Both the position numbers and the translations under genes were made by a program. A stretch of 64,000 nt of DNA from Cytobacillus oceanisediminis (GTDB taxonomy: Bacteria; Bacillota; Bacilli; Bacillales; Cytobacillaceae): contig NZ_VLKI01000006.1 in the NCBI RefSeq assembly GCF_007830235.1, forward strand, positions 98,672 to 162,671, given 5' to 3'. The number at the start of each line of letters is the position of its first letter. Position 1 is the first letter of the stretch. Under the pieces are notes generated by a model. It was not told the DNA's origin, did not search any database, and saw only the letters and a list, made by a program, of their open reading frames with translations. Of this stretch, positions 26,096 through 33,676 are shown piece after piece.

Positions 26096-26336
26096 AGCTC
26101 TGTTAACCTTGCCTGTTGATTTCCGCTCAAGAAGGTCAGCGAACGGCGGGCGGCCCGACGCTCCTCAAGCACTAAGCCAGCGGGGTCTCCTTTTGACACG
26201 CTTCTCCCGCAGGAATTTGAATAAGCATCCTTGAAAAAACATCGCACGAAGGAAATGCAAATGCATTTTCGCGGGATTAGCGCCTTCCGCTCCAATCAAC
26301 AGAGTACAAAAATCAACAATTGGCTTTAACATTGCC
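26096..26336 (-). mobile_element. Copy D of the 240-bp MITE-like element between des and desK
   Basis: A 241-bp element in the opposite orientation to copies A and C. The ends AGCTCTGTTAAC and TTTAACATTGCC each differ from the consensus at two positions. The flanking octamers TTTATGAA and ATTAAGAA agree at 6 of 8. It fills almost all the space between the des terminator and the desK ribosome binding site, so the desK promoter probably lies inside or at the edge of the element. Confidence 0.85.
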
Positions 26337-26364
26337 ATTAAGAAAAGCAAAAGAGGTCCTCATT

Positions 26365-27501
26365 ATGTTCAAAAAATTCTTTAACAATTTAAAAAGCTCA
26401 GGCATCTCTCCATATATTTGGAGTGTTTTTAGCATATTGCCGTTTTATTTCATATTCAGATCCACCTCTAAAATTGAAATTGCCGTAGGGATTATACTGA
26501 CAATCCTATTTTTTATTTCATTGCGTTTTGCGTTTCTCTCGCGGCAATGGCCGGTCTATCTTTGGACTGGCATTTTAATTAGCATTTCCATTACGATGGC
26601 GATACTTTTTCAGTTTGTTTATTTCGCGTTTTATATCGCATATTATAATGGCCATATAACAAACAGAATTGCTTTTTTAACCCTTTATGTCATTCATTTG
26701 GTCGCTACCACGATCTCAATCAACTATAATTTCGTTACACCTGAACCCTTATTTTTAGAGCAATTGCCCTTTATTATCATCATCTGGATCAGTGTTATTT
26801 TACTGCCTTTTAACATACACAATAGGAAAAAGCAGGAGAGGCTTGAGGAACAGCTTGAAGATGCCAATAAAAGAATTGCTGACCTCGTAAAGCAGGAGGA
26901 GAGGCAGCGGATTGCCCGCGATCTGCACGATACGCTTGGCCAAAAGCTATCTCTTATCGGCCTGAAAAGCGACCTTGCGAGAAAGCTGATAAGCAAGGAT
27001 CCCGAACAGGCTAAGGAAGAACTTGTGGACGTCCAGCAAACCGCAAGAACGGCTTTGAACGAAGTAAGAAAAATGGTTTCGCAGATGAGGGGCATCAGGC
27101 TTAAAGATGAAATTATTCTTGTTAAACAAATACTGAAAGCCGCTTCGATCGACTTCATCGGTGAAGAAGAGATCAAATTAAACAATGTTTCATTATTTCT
27201 TGAGAATATTTTAAGCATGTGCATGAAAGAAGCTGTTACCAATGTCGTCAAACACAGTAAAGCGACCGAGTGCCGCATTAGCATTGAACAAACCTGGAAT
27301 GAAGTCAGGATCACAGTACAGGACAATGGCGTCGGAATGGATCCCTCAGAGGATATCGGCAAGGGTTCAGGACTGCTGGGATTAGGCGAGCGCCTCGATT
27401 TTGTTAACGGAAGCCTTGATATTATTACCAATAACGGAACAACTATTATAATGAAAGTGCCAACAGTCGTAAAGCAAGCAGATAAGGAGGAGCGTCCATG
27501 A
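26365..27501 (+). CDS. desK: Thermosensor histidine kinase DesK
   Basis: A 378-residue sensor kinase of the HPK7 family. Four to five membrane segments cover about residues 10-150, followed by a coiled linker (RKKQERLEEQLEDANKRIADL). The phospho-acceptor is His188 in RDLHDTLGQK, the same number as in B. subtilis DesK. The ATPase domain has KEAVTNVVKHSKA (N box), DNGVGM and GSGLLGLGER. It senses membrane thickness and phosphorylates DesR in the cold. ATG 26365 follows AAGAGGT. Its stop overlaps the desR start (ATGA). Confidence 0.95.
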   Translation: MFKKFFNNLKSSGISPYIWSVFSILPFYFIFRSTSKIEIAVGIILTILFFISLRFAFLSRQWPVYLWTGILISISITMAILFQFVYFAFYIAYYNGHITNRIAFLTLYVIHLVATTISINYNFVTPEPLFLEQLPFIIIIWISVILLPFNIHNRKKQERLEEQLEDANKRIADLVKQEERQRIARDLHDTLGQKLSLIGLKSDLARKLISKDPEQAKEELVDVQQTARTALNEVRKMVSQMRGIRLKDEIILVKQILKAASIDFIGEEEIKLNNVSLFLENILSMCMKEAVTNVVKHSKATECRISIEQTWNEVRITVQDNGVGMDPSEDIGKGSGLLGLGERLDFVNGSLDIITNNGTTIIMKVPTVVKQADKEERP

Positions 27502-28097
27502 TACGGATTGTCATTGCTGAAGATCAACGGATGATGCTGGGGGCTTTAGGATCCCTGCTAAGCCTTGAAGATGATATGGAGGTTGTCGGCAAGGCATCAA
27601 ATGGCGAAGAAGCCATTTCACTTGTAAAAAAACTTAAGCCCGATGTATGCATAATGGATATAGAAATGCCGGAAAAAAGCGGTCTGGAAGCAGCAGAAGA
27701 ACTTAAGGGGATAGGTTGCAAGGTCATTATTTTAACAACCTTTGCAAGGTCTGGTTATTTTCAGCGGGCATTGAAGGCAGGCGTAAGGGGATATTTATTG
27801 AAGGATAGCCCGAGCGAGGAGCTGGCGAGTTCCATCAGAAGCGTAATGACAGGCAAGCGCATCTATGCACCCGAGTTAATGGACGATGTCTATGGAGAAG
27901 AAAACCCTTTGACTGACCGTGAAAAAGAAGTGCTTGAGCTCATAGCAGATGGCAAAAACACAAAGGAGATCGCTGATAAGCTCAGCATTAAAACAGGGAC
28001 TGTACGGAACTATATATCTGCCATTCTCGATAAACTTGAAGTAACGAACAGGATAGAAGCTATTACTCAATCCAAGGAGAAGGGGTGGTTTAAATAA
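27498..28097 (+). CDS. desR: Response regulator DesR
   Basis: A 199-residue NarL/FixJ-type response regulator. In the receiver domain the phospho-acceptor is Asp54 (IMDIEMPE), with acidic Glu8/Asp9 and Lys102 (LLKDS). The C-terminal helix-turn-helix is NPLTDREKEVLELIADGKNTKEIADKL, here given as separate parts: LTDREKEVLEL and NTKEIADKLSI. Phosphorylated DesR activates des. The start lies inside the desK stop, so both are made together. It ends at a terminator overlapping the next convergent gene. Confidence 0.95.
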   Translation: MIRIVIAEDQRMMLGALGSLLSLEDDMEVVGKASNGEEAISLVKKLKPDVCIMDIEMPEKSGLEAAEELKGIGCKVIILTTFARSGYFQRALKAGVRGYLLKDSPSEELASSIRSVMTGKRIYAPELMDDVYGEENPLTDREKEVLELIADGKNTKEIADKLSIKTGTVRNYISAILDKLEVTNRIEAITQSKEKGWFK

Positions 28098-28111
28098 AAA
28101 GGGATATTTGT

Positions 28112-28152
28112 AAAAAAGGATGGCAGCCTATTAGGCCTTGCCGTCCTTTTTC
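28112..28152. terminator. Terminator shared by desR and the convergent gene
   Basis: AAAAAGGATGGCA and TGCCGTCCTTTTT form a 13-position stem with one mismatch. It overlaps the 3' end of the convergent gene at 28131. Confidence 0.8.
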
Positions 28153-28478
28153 ATTTCTTTCATTTCTTTCATTTCTTTCATTTCTTTCATTTCTTTCATT
28201 TCTTCCATGACAACAAAAGCAAGATCATCATTGCCGAACATGGAAAGGACTCCAAGCAGTGTCTGGTCAGGCACATCACCTGCTTCTTCCTTAGGGACTG
28301 TGAGCTCAATTGCTTCTTGTAAAGCCTGATTCTTTGCCTGGCCGGGATAGGCTCTTAAATAAATTTCCTCAGGGTTCAAATCATGATTTACGCACCACTG
28401 GGCAAAAACAAGAATCATCATTTTTTCTTCGCCCTGATAGTTTTGAATAATTTTTTCTTCCAGCTCTTTTTGATTCAT
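28131..28478 (-). CDS. Uncharacterised protein with a C-terminal Met-Lys-Glu repeat
   Basis: A 115-residue acidic protein. The N-terminal helical domain has ELEEKIIQNYQGEEKMMILVF and DQTLLGVLSMFGNDDLAFVV. The C-terminus is a run of MKE triplets followed by KKDGKA, encoded by a 9-bp microsatellite (28152-28205). The repeat probably adds an unstructured or helical charged tail whose length can change without a frameshift. AGGAG precedes two adjacent ATG codons; the second has better spacing. No family was recognised. Confidence 0.72.
   Translation of the reverse strand: MNQKELEEKIIQNYQGEEKMMILVFAQWCVNHDLNPEEIYLRAYPGQAKNQALQEAIELTVPKEEAGDVPDQTLLGVLSMFGNDDLAFVVMEEMKEMKEMKEMKEMKEMKKDGKA
28152..28205. 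repeat. 9-bp coding microsatellite (CATTTCTTT)x6
   Basis: Five perfect CATTTCTTT units and a sixth with one change (CATTTCTTC). On the minus strand they encode repeated Met-Lys-Glu. Unit length is a multiple of three, so slippage would alter tail length but keep frame. Confidence 0.92.
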
Positions 28479-28608
28479 CATATTTCTCCTTATGGGTTGA
28501 TATATATATTATAGTTTCAAATCCCAGCTATTTCATCTAATAGAAACGGTAATTGCGAACAGAATTTTCAACATTTCGGATTAATTCAAAATTTATTGTC
28601 AATTCTTA

Positions 28609-28637
28609 TTGACATTTAATCATTAGAATATCATAAT
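28609..28637 (+). promoter_or_regulatory. SigmaA-type promoter of ilvE
   Basis: TTGACA (28609-28614), 17-bp spacer, CATAAT (28632-28637). Transcription would start near 28644, leaving a leader of about 285 nt before the ilvE start. Confidence 0.65.
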
Positions 28638-28643
28638 ATTAGA

Positions 28644-28929
28644 AAAACTTATAAAAACTTTAACGGATAACTGCACTACTGCCTTGAAGTAGAAAGAGCG
28701 AAAGGCAAACCTTATCATTCCTAAGAGAAAACAGCATTAAAGTCCTTTAACTTGTAAAAGCCACTGCTGGATTTTTAAACTGTTTAACATCCATATTGGT
28801 TGTTGCCGGGAAGCAAGCCCTTTCGTCCACGCTCGGAGGATGACTGGGCATTTTTATTTACCCTCTTAAGAGCAGCAGGAACAGCAGGCATTAGGTTTTT
28901 AAATCATCTACAGATGGGGAGTAATCACA
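28644..28929 (+). promoter_or_regulatory. Long untranslated leader of ilvE, class unknown
   Basis: About 285 nt between the predicted start point and the ATG, with no gene in 28482-28929. A GCCTT...AAGGC stem (28681-28706) lies early. A GC-rich segment with GCCC...GGGC ends in TTTTTATTT at about 28817-28859 and resembles a weak attenuator. The T-box core (a GGTGG-NACCGCG-like motif) is absent, so it is not a standard T-box. Function not determined. Confidence 0.4.
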
Positions 28930-30027
28930 ATGACAGAATTTAAAATTGAAATCAATCGCACACCAGAGAAAAAACAAAAACCTCAATTCGACAACCTGGA
29001 GTTTGGCAAGAACTTTACAGACCATATGTTTGTAATGGATTATACTGCCGGCCAAGGCTGGCATGATCCAAGAATCATTCCTTACCAGCCGCTAACTCTG
29101 GATCCCGCAGCAATGATTTTCCATTATGGCCAGAGTGTCTTCGAAGGATTAAAAGCATACCTTACAAACGATAATGAAGTTTTGCTATTCAGGCCTGAAA
29201 AAAACATGGAAAGATTAAACCGTTCTAATTCGCGGTTATGTATCCCGGCAATTGATGAAGAGCTTGCCCTTTACGCGTTAAAAGAGCTGATTGCGCTTGA
29301 CCGGGAATGGATTCCGAATGTTGAAGGAACTTCTCTTTATATCCGCCCGTTTGTTATCTCTACTGAACCTTACCTGGGGGTTGCACCTTCTAAGAGATAT
29401 AAGTTTATTATTATCCTATCTCCTGTTGGAGCCTACTATAAAGAAGGCATCAACCCAGTCAAGATTGCCGTACAAAGCGAATACGTACGCGCTGTAGCCG
29501 GCGGAACTGGTACGGCGAAAACAGGCGGAAACTATGCAGCCAGCTTAAAGGCACAGGAGCTTGCAGGTTCAACAGGATACTCGCAAGTATTATGGCTTGA
29601 TGGCAAAGAAAATAAGTATATTGAAGAAGTAGGCAGCATGAACATTTTCTTTAAAATAAATGGGGAAGTTGTTACACCTGCCCTTAACGGAAGTATCTTA
29701 GAAGGAATTACACGAAATTCTGTTCTTGAACTACTAAAACACTGGAACATCCCAGTATCTGAGCGAAGGATTTCGATTGAAGAGATTTATCAGGCACATG
29801 CAGACGGCCAACTGGAAGAAGCCTTCGGAACAGGCACTGCCGCTGTCATTTCACCAATTGGCGAATTCTTCTGGGATAATAAAAAAATTGTGGTCAACGA
29901 TGGTGTGACAGGTTCATTATCCAAGAATATTTATGATACATTAACAGGTATCCAAAAAGGCACTGAGCCGGACCCGTTCGGCTGGAGTGTAAAAGTTGAA
30001 AATAAAGAGGCTGCTGCTGTTAAATAA
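28930..30027 (+). CDS. ilvE: Branched-chain amino acid aminotransferase
   Basis: A 365-residue fold-type IV PLP enzyme of the longer (eukaryotic-like) BCAT group, as in B. subtilis YbgE/YwaA. The PLP lysine is Lys197 in GTAKTGGNYAAS. Other family segments are FHYGQSVFEGLKAY, QVLWLDG, EEVGSMNIFF and EAFGTGTAAVISPI. It makes the last step of Leu, Ile and Val synthesis and the first step of their breakdown. It is a single gene with its own promoter, a long leader and a terminator. Confidence 0.94.
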   Translation: MTEFKIEINRTPEKKQKPQFDNLEFGKNFTDHMFVMDYTAGQGWHDPRIIPYQPLTLDPAAMIFHYGQSVFEGLKAYLTNDNEVLLFRPEKNMERLNRSNSRLCIPAIDEELALYALKELIALDREWIPNVEGTSLYIRPFVISTEPYLGVAPSKRYKFIIILSPVGAYYKEGINPVKIAVQSEYVRAVAGGTGTAKTGGNYAASLKAQELAGSTGYSQVLWLDGKENKYIEEVGSMNIFFKINGEVVTPALNGSILEGITRNSVLELLKHWNIPVSERRISIEEIYQAHADGQLEEAFGTGTAAVISPIGEFFWDNKKIVVNDGVTGSLSKNIYDTLTGIQKGTEPDPFGWSVKVENKEAAAVK

Positions 30028-30043
30028 ACTTAAAACGGAGTTA

Positions 30044-30077
30044 GGATCGGCTTAATGAGCCGGTCCATTTTTTATTT
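30044..30077 (+). terminator. Rho-independent terminator after ilvE
   Basis: GGATCGGCT and AGCCGGTCC form a stem with one mismatch and a TAATG-type loop, followed by a run of T. Confidence 0.88.
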
Positions 30078-30145
30078 TTAAGCATGAAACCCCTTGTAAA
30101 TGGGAAAATAAAGAATGAACACAATTTGGAGAGGAGATGGAAAAC

Positions 30146-30412
30146 ATGGACAAGATCCAAGTCGGCGAAGTTTTTACGATTAGTGACGAAAGCGGACAGG
30201 AAATGGATGTGGAGGTTCTTGCCTCTGCCGAAGTTGAGGGAATTAGTTATGCTGCAGTCAGCTTTGTTGAAGATCTGGAGGAAGACACGGAAGAGGATAT
30301 TGATGTGTTCTTCTTAAAGCTTGATGAAGATGGAGACTTTACTCCAATTGAGAGTGAAGAGGAATTTAACAAGGTCTCTGCTGTATTTGATAACATGATT
30401 GAGGAAGAATAG
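30146..30412 (+). CDS. DUF1292 family protein
   Basis: An 88-residue very acidic protein (MDKIQVGEVFTISDESG...), with the strand pattern EVFTISDESGQEMDVEVLASAEVEGISYAAVSF in two blocks and an EDTEEDIDVFFLKLDEDG segment typical of DUF1292 (YrzB-like). Function unknown. ATG 30146 was chosen because the earlier ATG at 30137 abuts the GGAGAGGAG site. It is followed by a terminator. Confidence 0.8.
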   Translation: MDKIQVGEVFTISDESGQEMDVEVLASAEVEGISYAAVSFVEDLEEDTEEDIDVFFLKLDEDGDFTPIESEEEFNKVSAVFDNMIEEE

Positions 30413-30413
30413 A

Positions 30414-30442
30414 AGAGAAGGGATCATTCCTTCTCTTTTTTA
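30414..30442 (+). terminator. Rho-independent terminator after the DUF1292 gene
   Basis: AGAGAAGG and CCTTCTCT form a stem around GATCATT-type loop bases with a T run. Confidence 0.88.
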
Positions 30443-30476
30443 TATACAAAAAGGATCAGAAAAAACAGGTGAGAAT

Positions 30477-31388
30477 ATGAAAATATTATGTATAGATGGC
30501 GGAGGGATACGGGGTGTTTTTGCTGTAAGTATTTTAAAAGCCTTGGAGGACGAACTTCAGCAGCCTGCAGGCGATTTTTTCGATATGATTGCAGGAACCA
30601 GCACCGGATCGATTATAGCATCTTCCCTAACCTTAAAAAAGGATATGGCCAATGTATTAAAAGGGTATGAATCGTATGGAAAGAAAATTTTTGTAAAGCA
30701 GGCGAAAGTTGGTCTTTTTAAAAGCGTCTACAGCGATAAATACTTACGCCGTTTTTTTCGGAAAGCCTTAGGGGAAACAGCGCTTTCCGAAATTCAAAAG
30801 CCCCTTTTGATTCCTGCTGTGGACGTCACACATGGCAAGCCTTTTGTGCACCGTTCCAACTATGGCCATCCGGGCAATGAAAGCTTATCCATGAAGCTTT
30901 GGGATGCTGTACTATCCTCCTGCTCAGCGCCAATATACTTTCCTCCCAACAATATTAATAACAGTTACTTATCCATTGATGGCGGGTTGTGGGCCAATAA
31001 CCCGTCGCTTGTATGCATTACAGAAGCGATGCATCATTTTAAAGAGGATTTGAAAAACATTAAAATCCTTTCACTAGGAACTGGTTTACAGAAAATAGAT
31101 TTTACCATTGATCATAATAAATACTGGGGAGTGAGGCATTGGCTTCCGCTCCAGCTTCCATCCATGAAAGTCATGCCAAAACTGCTTGATCTTGCTCTTC
31201 ACCTGTCATCTGAATCAGTTACATATCATTGCCAGCATCTGTTGGCAGACAATTATTTGCGCTTAAATGAAGAGCTTGGCGAAGAAATGCCTTTTGATGA
31301 TATCCGGTTTGTGGATGAATTGATTAAGCTTGGAGAGAAGGTTTTTAAGGACAGGAGAGAGGAGATCAAGGAATTTTTGCTCTCCTGA
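30477..31388 (+). CDS. Patatin-like phospholipase
   Basis: A 303-residue patatin-family lipid acyl hydrolase (CBASS CapV and plant patatin are relatives). The oxyanion loop is DGGGIRG (about 7-13). The Ser-Asp dyad is Ser42 in GTSTG and Asp168 in DGGLWANNP. Neither a signal peptide nor a membrane segment is present. ATG 30477 follows AGGTGA, and the conserved first strand KILCIDGGG begins right after it; the longer upstream frame overlaps the terminator. No cyclase or other defence gene is adjacent, so a housekeeping lipase is more likely than CBASS. Confidence 0.85.
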   Translation: MKILCIDGGGIRGVFAVSILKALEDELQQPAGDFFDMIAGTSTGSIIASSLTLKKDMANVLKGYESYGKKIFVKQAKVGLFKSVYSDKYLRRFFRKALGETALSEIQKPLLIPAVDVTHGKPFVHRSNYGHPGNESLSMKLWDAVLSSCSAPIYFPPNNINNSYLSIDGGLWANNPSLVCITEAMHHFKEDLKNIKILSLGTGLQKIDFTIDHNKYWGVRHWLPLQLPSMKVMPKLLDLALHLSSESVTYHCQHLLADNYLRLNEELGEEMPFDDIRFVDELIKLGEKVFKDRREEIKEFLLS

Positions 31389-31466
31389 ATTGGATCATTT
31401 GTAAAATAGGGTATACAACTGTAAGGTAAGAGTTATCAAAACGAATAAAAGAGGGGAAATCGATCC

Positions 31467-31983
31467 ATGCGTTTAAAAGGAAGAAAAATATTAAGTTTAG
31501 TGGATTATGACTTTGAAGATCTGGAACTATGGTATCCGATACTCAGGCTGCAGGAAGAAGGTGCAGATGTCCATTTGACCGGCGAGCATGCAAACGAGAA
31601 ATACATACGGAGTGCCTGCAACTTCCCATTATTCTTATAGTGAGGTGAAGGGGGAGGATTATGATGCCATCCTTGTACCTGGCGGCTGGGCACCGGACAA
31701 AATCCGCCGTTTTCCGGAGGTGCTGTCCCTTATTAAGCACATGGAGGAAAATAAAAAACCAATCGGGCAAATTTGCCATGCGGGTTGGGTGCTCATATCG
31801 GCAAAAGTATTAGAGGGTAAAAAGGTAACAAGCACCCCAGGGATTAAGGACGATATGGAGAATGCCGGTGCCAATTGGTATGATGAGCCAGTCATCGTTG
31901 ACGGACACCTCGTCTCAAGCCGCCGTCCTCCAGATTTACCGGATTATTTGCGGGAACTGATTAAGGTAATTGAGAGCCAGTAG
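31467..31983 (+). pseudogene. DJ-1/PfpI family gene with a frameshift
   Basis: The first frame (from ATG 31467, behind GAGGGG) gives MRLKGRKILSLVDYDFEDLE and runs through VHLTGEHANEKY. The match then continues in the next frame as TYGVPATSHYSYSEV, VPGGWAPDKIRR, GQICHAGWVLISA (nucleophile Cys) and TSTPGIKDDMENAG to 31983. The break is near 31606. Relatives have about two more residues between KYI and YGVPA, so an 8-base deletion between two TAC codons fits best. Intact members are the YraA/Gsp18-type deglycase or stress proteins. It is probably inactive unless the shift is a sequencing error. Confidence 0.85.
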
Positions 31984-31994
31984 GAAGGTAAAGC

Positions 31995-32042
31995 AGAACC
32001 AGAAGAAGAGCATGGGAAACACCATGCTCTTCTTCTGGTTCT
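31995..32042. terminator. Perfect 21-bp stem hairpin between convergent genes
   Basis: AGAACCAGAAGAAGAGCATGG-type arms pair exactly over 21 bp around a GAAACA loop. T runs on either side are poor, so termination may rely on stem strength. Confidence 0.7.
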
Positions 32043-32049
32043 AGTAAAT

Positions 32050-33213
32050 TTAATTAGAATTTTTTACTGAATAGTATTTCACTGATTTTGTTTCCAAGTC
32101 TTTAAGAACCTCCGCAATCGCTCCAGTAAGGCTGTAAGGCCCTTTTGCATCAAGGCCAACCTCCCAAATCATCATCCCTCCAAACCCGTTGTTTAAAGCT
32201 AGATTTGTTTTCTTTTGCATGGTGGATTCACCGTTATAATAGTAAGTTGTCCCGTTCATGCTAATGATGTCCTTGCCTGCATTTTCCGGATTGCGGTTTA
32301 TAATAGCGTCGTACGATACTTGCTTAATTGCGGGGTCTTCCGGCTGTGCATAGAAGGGAACCCCAAGTACAAGCTTTTCCTTTGAAATACTGAGATTATC
32401 AAAGAGATTTGCCCAATAGTTTACGATATTCTCTGTAAAAGGATAGGGAGACAAATTGGCTGCATTATAGCCGCCATCCCATTGTCCATCATAGGCCATG
32501 ATATTAACATAATCTACATGCTGAAACATGGAAGGATCGTAAACCACATAGCCGGTTTCAGTGCCTGTAACACTATGAATCTTTGAATGGACAGCAGTCG
32601 AGAGCTCTTTATTGCCAGCATGGAGCTTTTTACCAAGATCATTTATAAAAGCAGAAAGATATTGCGCGTCATTCTGTGAACGAGGATGCTCAAAATCAAT
32701 ATCTATGCCATCAAGTTTTTCCCTGTCAGCTACACTAACAAGTTCATTCACCAGCTTGTTCCTTGAAGCCGGGTTTGCTATCGCTGATTTAAAATATTCA
32801 TAGGATTCTCCGCCTTTTTTATGGAACCATCCGCCTACCGCCAGGATCGCTTTTGTATCATGATTGTGTGCATTCGCAACCATACTGCGCAGATTATTCA
32901 CTGCCGTATCGCCATTAAAAGAAAGGCTGCCATCCTTTTCGGGGTGAGCGAATGAAAATATAACATGCGTCAGATTCGAAAAATCAACAGCATTGGGATC
33001 ACGGTAATCCTGTACATAACCAATCAATACCTTTGAAGGTGCATCCGGTAACTCAGGAGTACTTTTTTGAAGTGGATTTTTAACAGACTGAGCTGCTTTT
33101 TTTGCAAGTTTTATAGAATCAGGCTGAGCACTATTTTTTGTAAAAATTAATCCTGCCGCAAAACCTCCCGCAAAAATGATAGCAATAATAAGGATCTTAT
33201 ATTTTATCTTCAT
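32050..33213 (-). CDS. GH18 family glycoside hydrolase (chitinase-like), membrane-anchored or secreted
   Basis: A 387-residue protein with an N-terminal signal or anchor (about residues 5-25), a short linker and a GH18 barrel. The catalytic motif is DGIDIDFEHP, with Glu as proton donor and both upstream Asp present. Other barrel strands are GYVQDYRDP, THVIFSFAHP, ILAVGGWFHKKGG, VNIMAYDGQWDGG and GGMMIWEVGLD. It hydrolyses chitin-like or peptidoglycan-related sugar chains outside the cell. GGAGG precedes the ATG. The gene stands alone. Confidence 0.9.
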   Translation of the reverse strand: MKIKYKILIIAIIFAGGFAAGLIFTKNSAQPDSIKLAKKAAQSVKNPLQKSTPELPDAPSKVLIGYVQDYRDPNAVDFSNLTHVIFSFAHPEKDGSLSFNGDTAVNNLRSMVANAHNHDTKAILAVGGWFHKKGGESYEYFKSAIANPASRNKLVNELVSVADREKLDGIDIDFEHPRSQNDAQYLSAFINDLGKKLHAGNKELSTAVHSKIHSVTGTETGYVVYDPSMFQHVDYVNIMAYDGQWDGGYNAANLSPYPFTENIVNYWANLFDNLSISKEKLVLGVPFYAQPEDPAIKQVSYDAIINRNPENAGKDIISMNGTTYYYNGESTMQKKTNLALNNGFGGMMIWEVGLDAKGPYSLTGAIAEVLKDLETKSVKYYSVKNSN

Positions 33214-33303
33214 TAAAAGTTAACCTCCGTTATTCATCCCTTAAAAGTGTAACAAAAAAGGAGAGAATAAGGGGTGGTAATATCAGGCTTACATTCCATC
33301 AGT

Positions 33304-33508
33304 GAGCGTAAAAGTCGTTAAACCGAGCGCAAACCTACTGTTTCAGGGCAGAAAATTTAAATACAGCGCACAATTCTATTGACTCTGCTCATAAAACCTA
33401 GACACTCGCGCGTAAACCGTTCAGCCGCGCATGATTGAGGCTTTTCCGCGCAGATTTGTTACAAACCCGCGCACAAACTTATTGGCTCTGCGCTTAAAAC
33501 CAACTATT
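33304..33508. repeat. Degenerate 21-bp tandem repeat, about ten units
   Basis: Units begin with (C/G)(A/C/T)GCGC and are mostly 21 bp: for example from 33325 (GAGCGCAAACC...), 33364 (CAGCGCACAATT...), 33425 (CCGCGCATGATT...), 33446, 33467 and 33488. Two units are shorter (18 and 19 bp). Only the GCGC(A/G/T) core and the trailing pyrimidines are conserved. A period of 21 bp equals two turns of DNA. Confidence 0.7.
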
Positions 33509-33573
33509 TTCCTTCTCTAAATTCTGAACCAGTCTCTTAACATTGAACGCTGTGAACTAAAATACCCCTTACA

Positions 33574-33616
33574 TATGATGTTCATCACATAATAATCATT
33601 CTTCGTGTGTTACATT
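33574..33616 (+). promoter_or_regulatory. Fnr-like site and promoter of the DUF438 gene
   Basis: TATGA-N6-TCACA (33574-33589) matches the Fnr/Crp-type box TGTGA-N6-TCACA at 9 of 10 arm positions. A weak -10, TACATT (33611-33616), would start transcription near 33623, placing the site centre at about -41.5, the standard class II position. Suggests low-oxygen induction. Confidence 0.5.
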
Positions 33617-33676
33617 GCTAATGAGAAGTATTATCAAAACAAAAATTCAAGTTTGGTATACAGGAGGTAATGGACA

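Larger units (their letters stand above)
33214..33676. other. 463-bp intergenic stretch
   Basis: It contains the divergent promoters of the GH18 and DUF438 genes, a degenerate 21-bp tandem repeat (33304-33508) and an Fnr-like site (33574-33589). No gene was found. Confidence 0.7.

Noticed and set aside
26320..26364. DesK start inside MITE copy D
   Set aside because: The TTG at 26320 has no ribosome site; ATG 26365 has one and matches DesK numbering (His188).
28644..28929. T-box riboswitch or strong CodY site for ilvE
   Set aside because: No T-box core is present. The best CodY-like match near 28563 has about five mismatches in 15.
30477..31388. CBASS effector (CapV-type patatin)
   Set aside because: No cyclase or accessory gene is adjacent; the neighbours are housekeeping genes.
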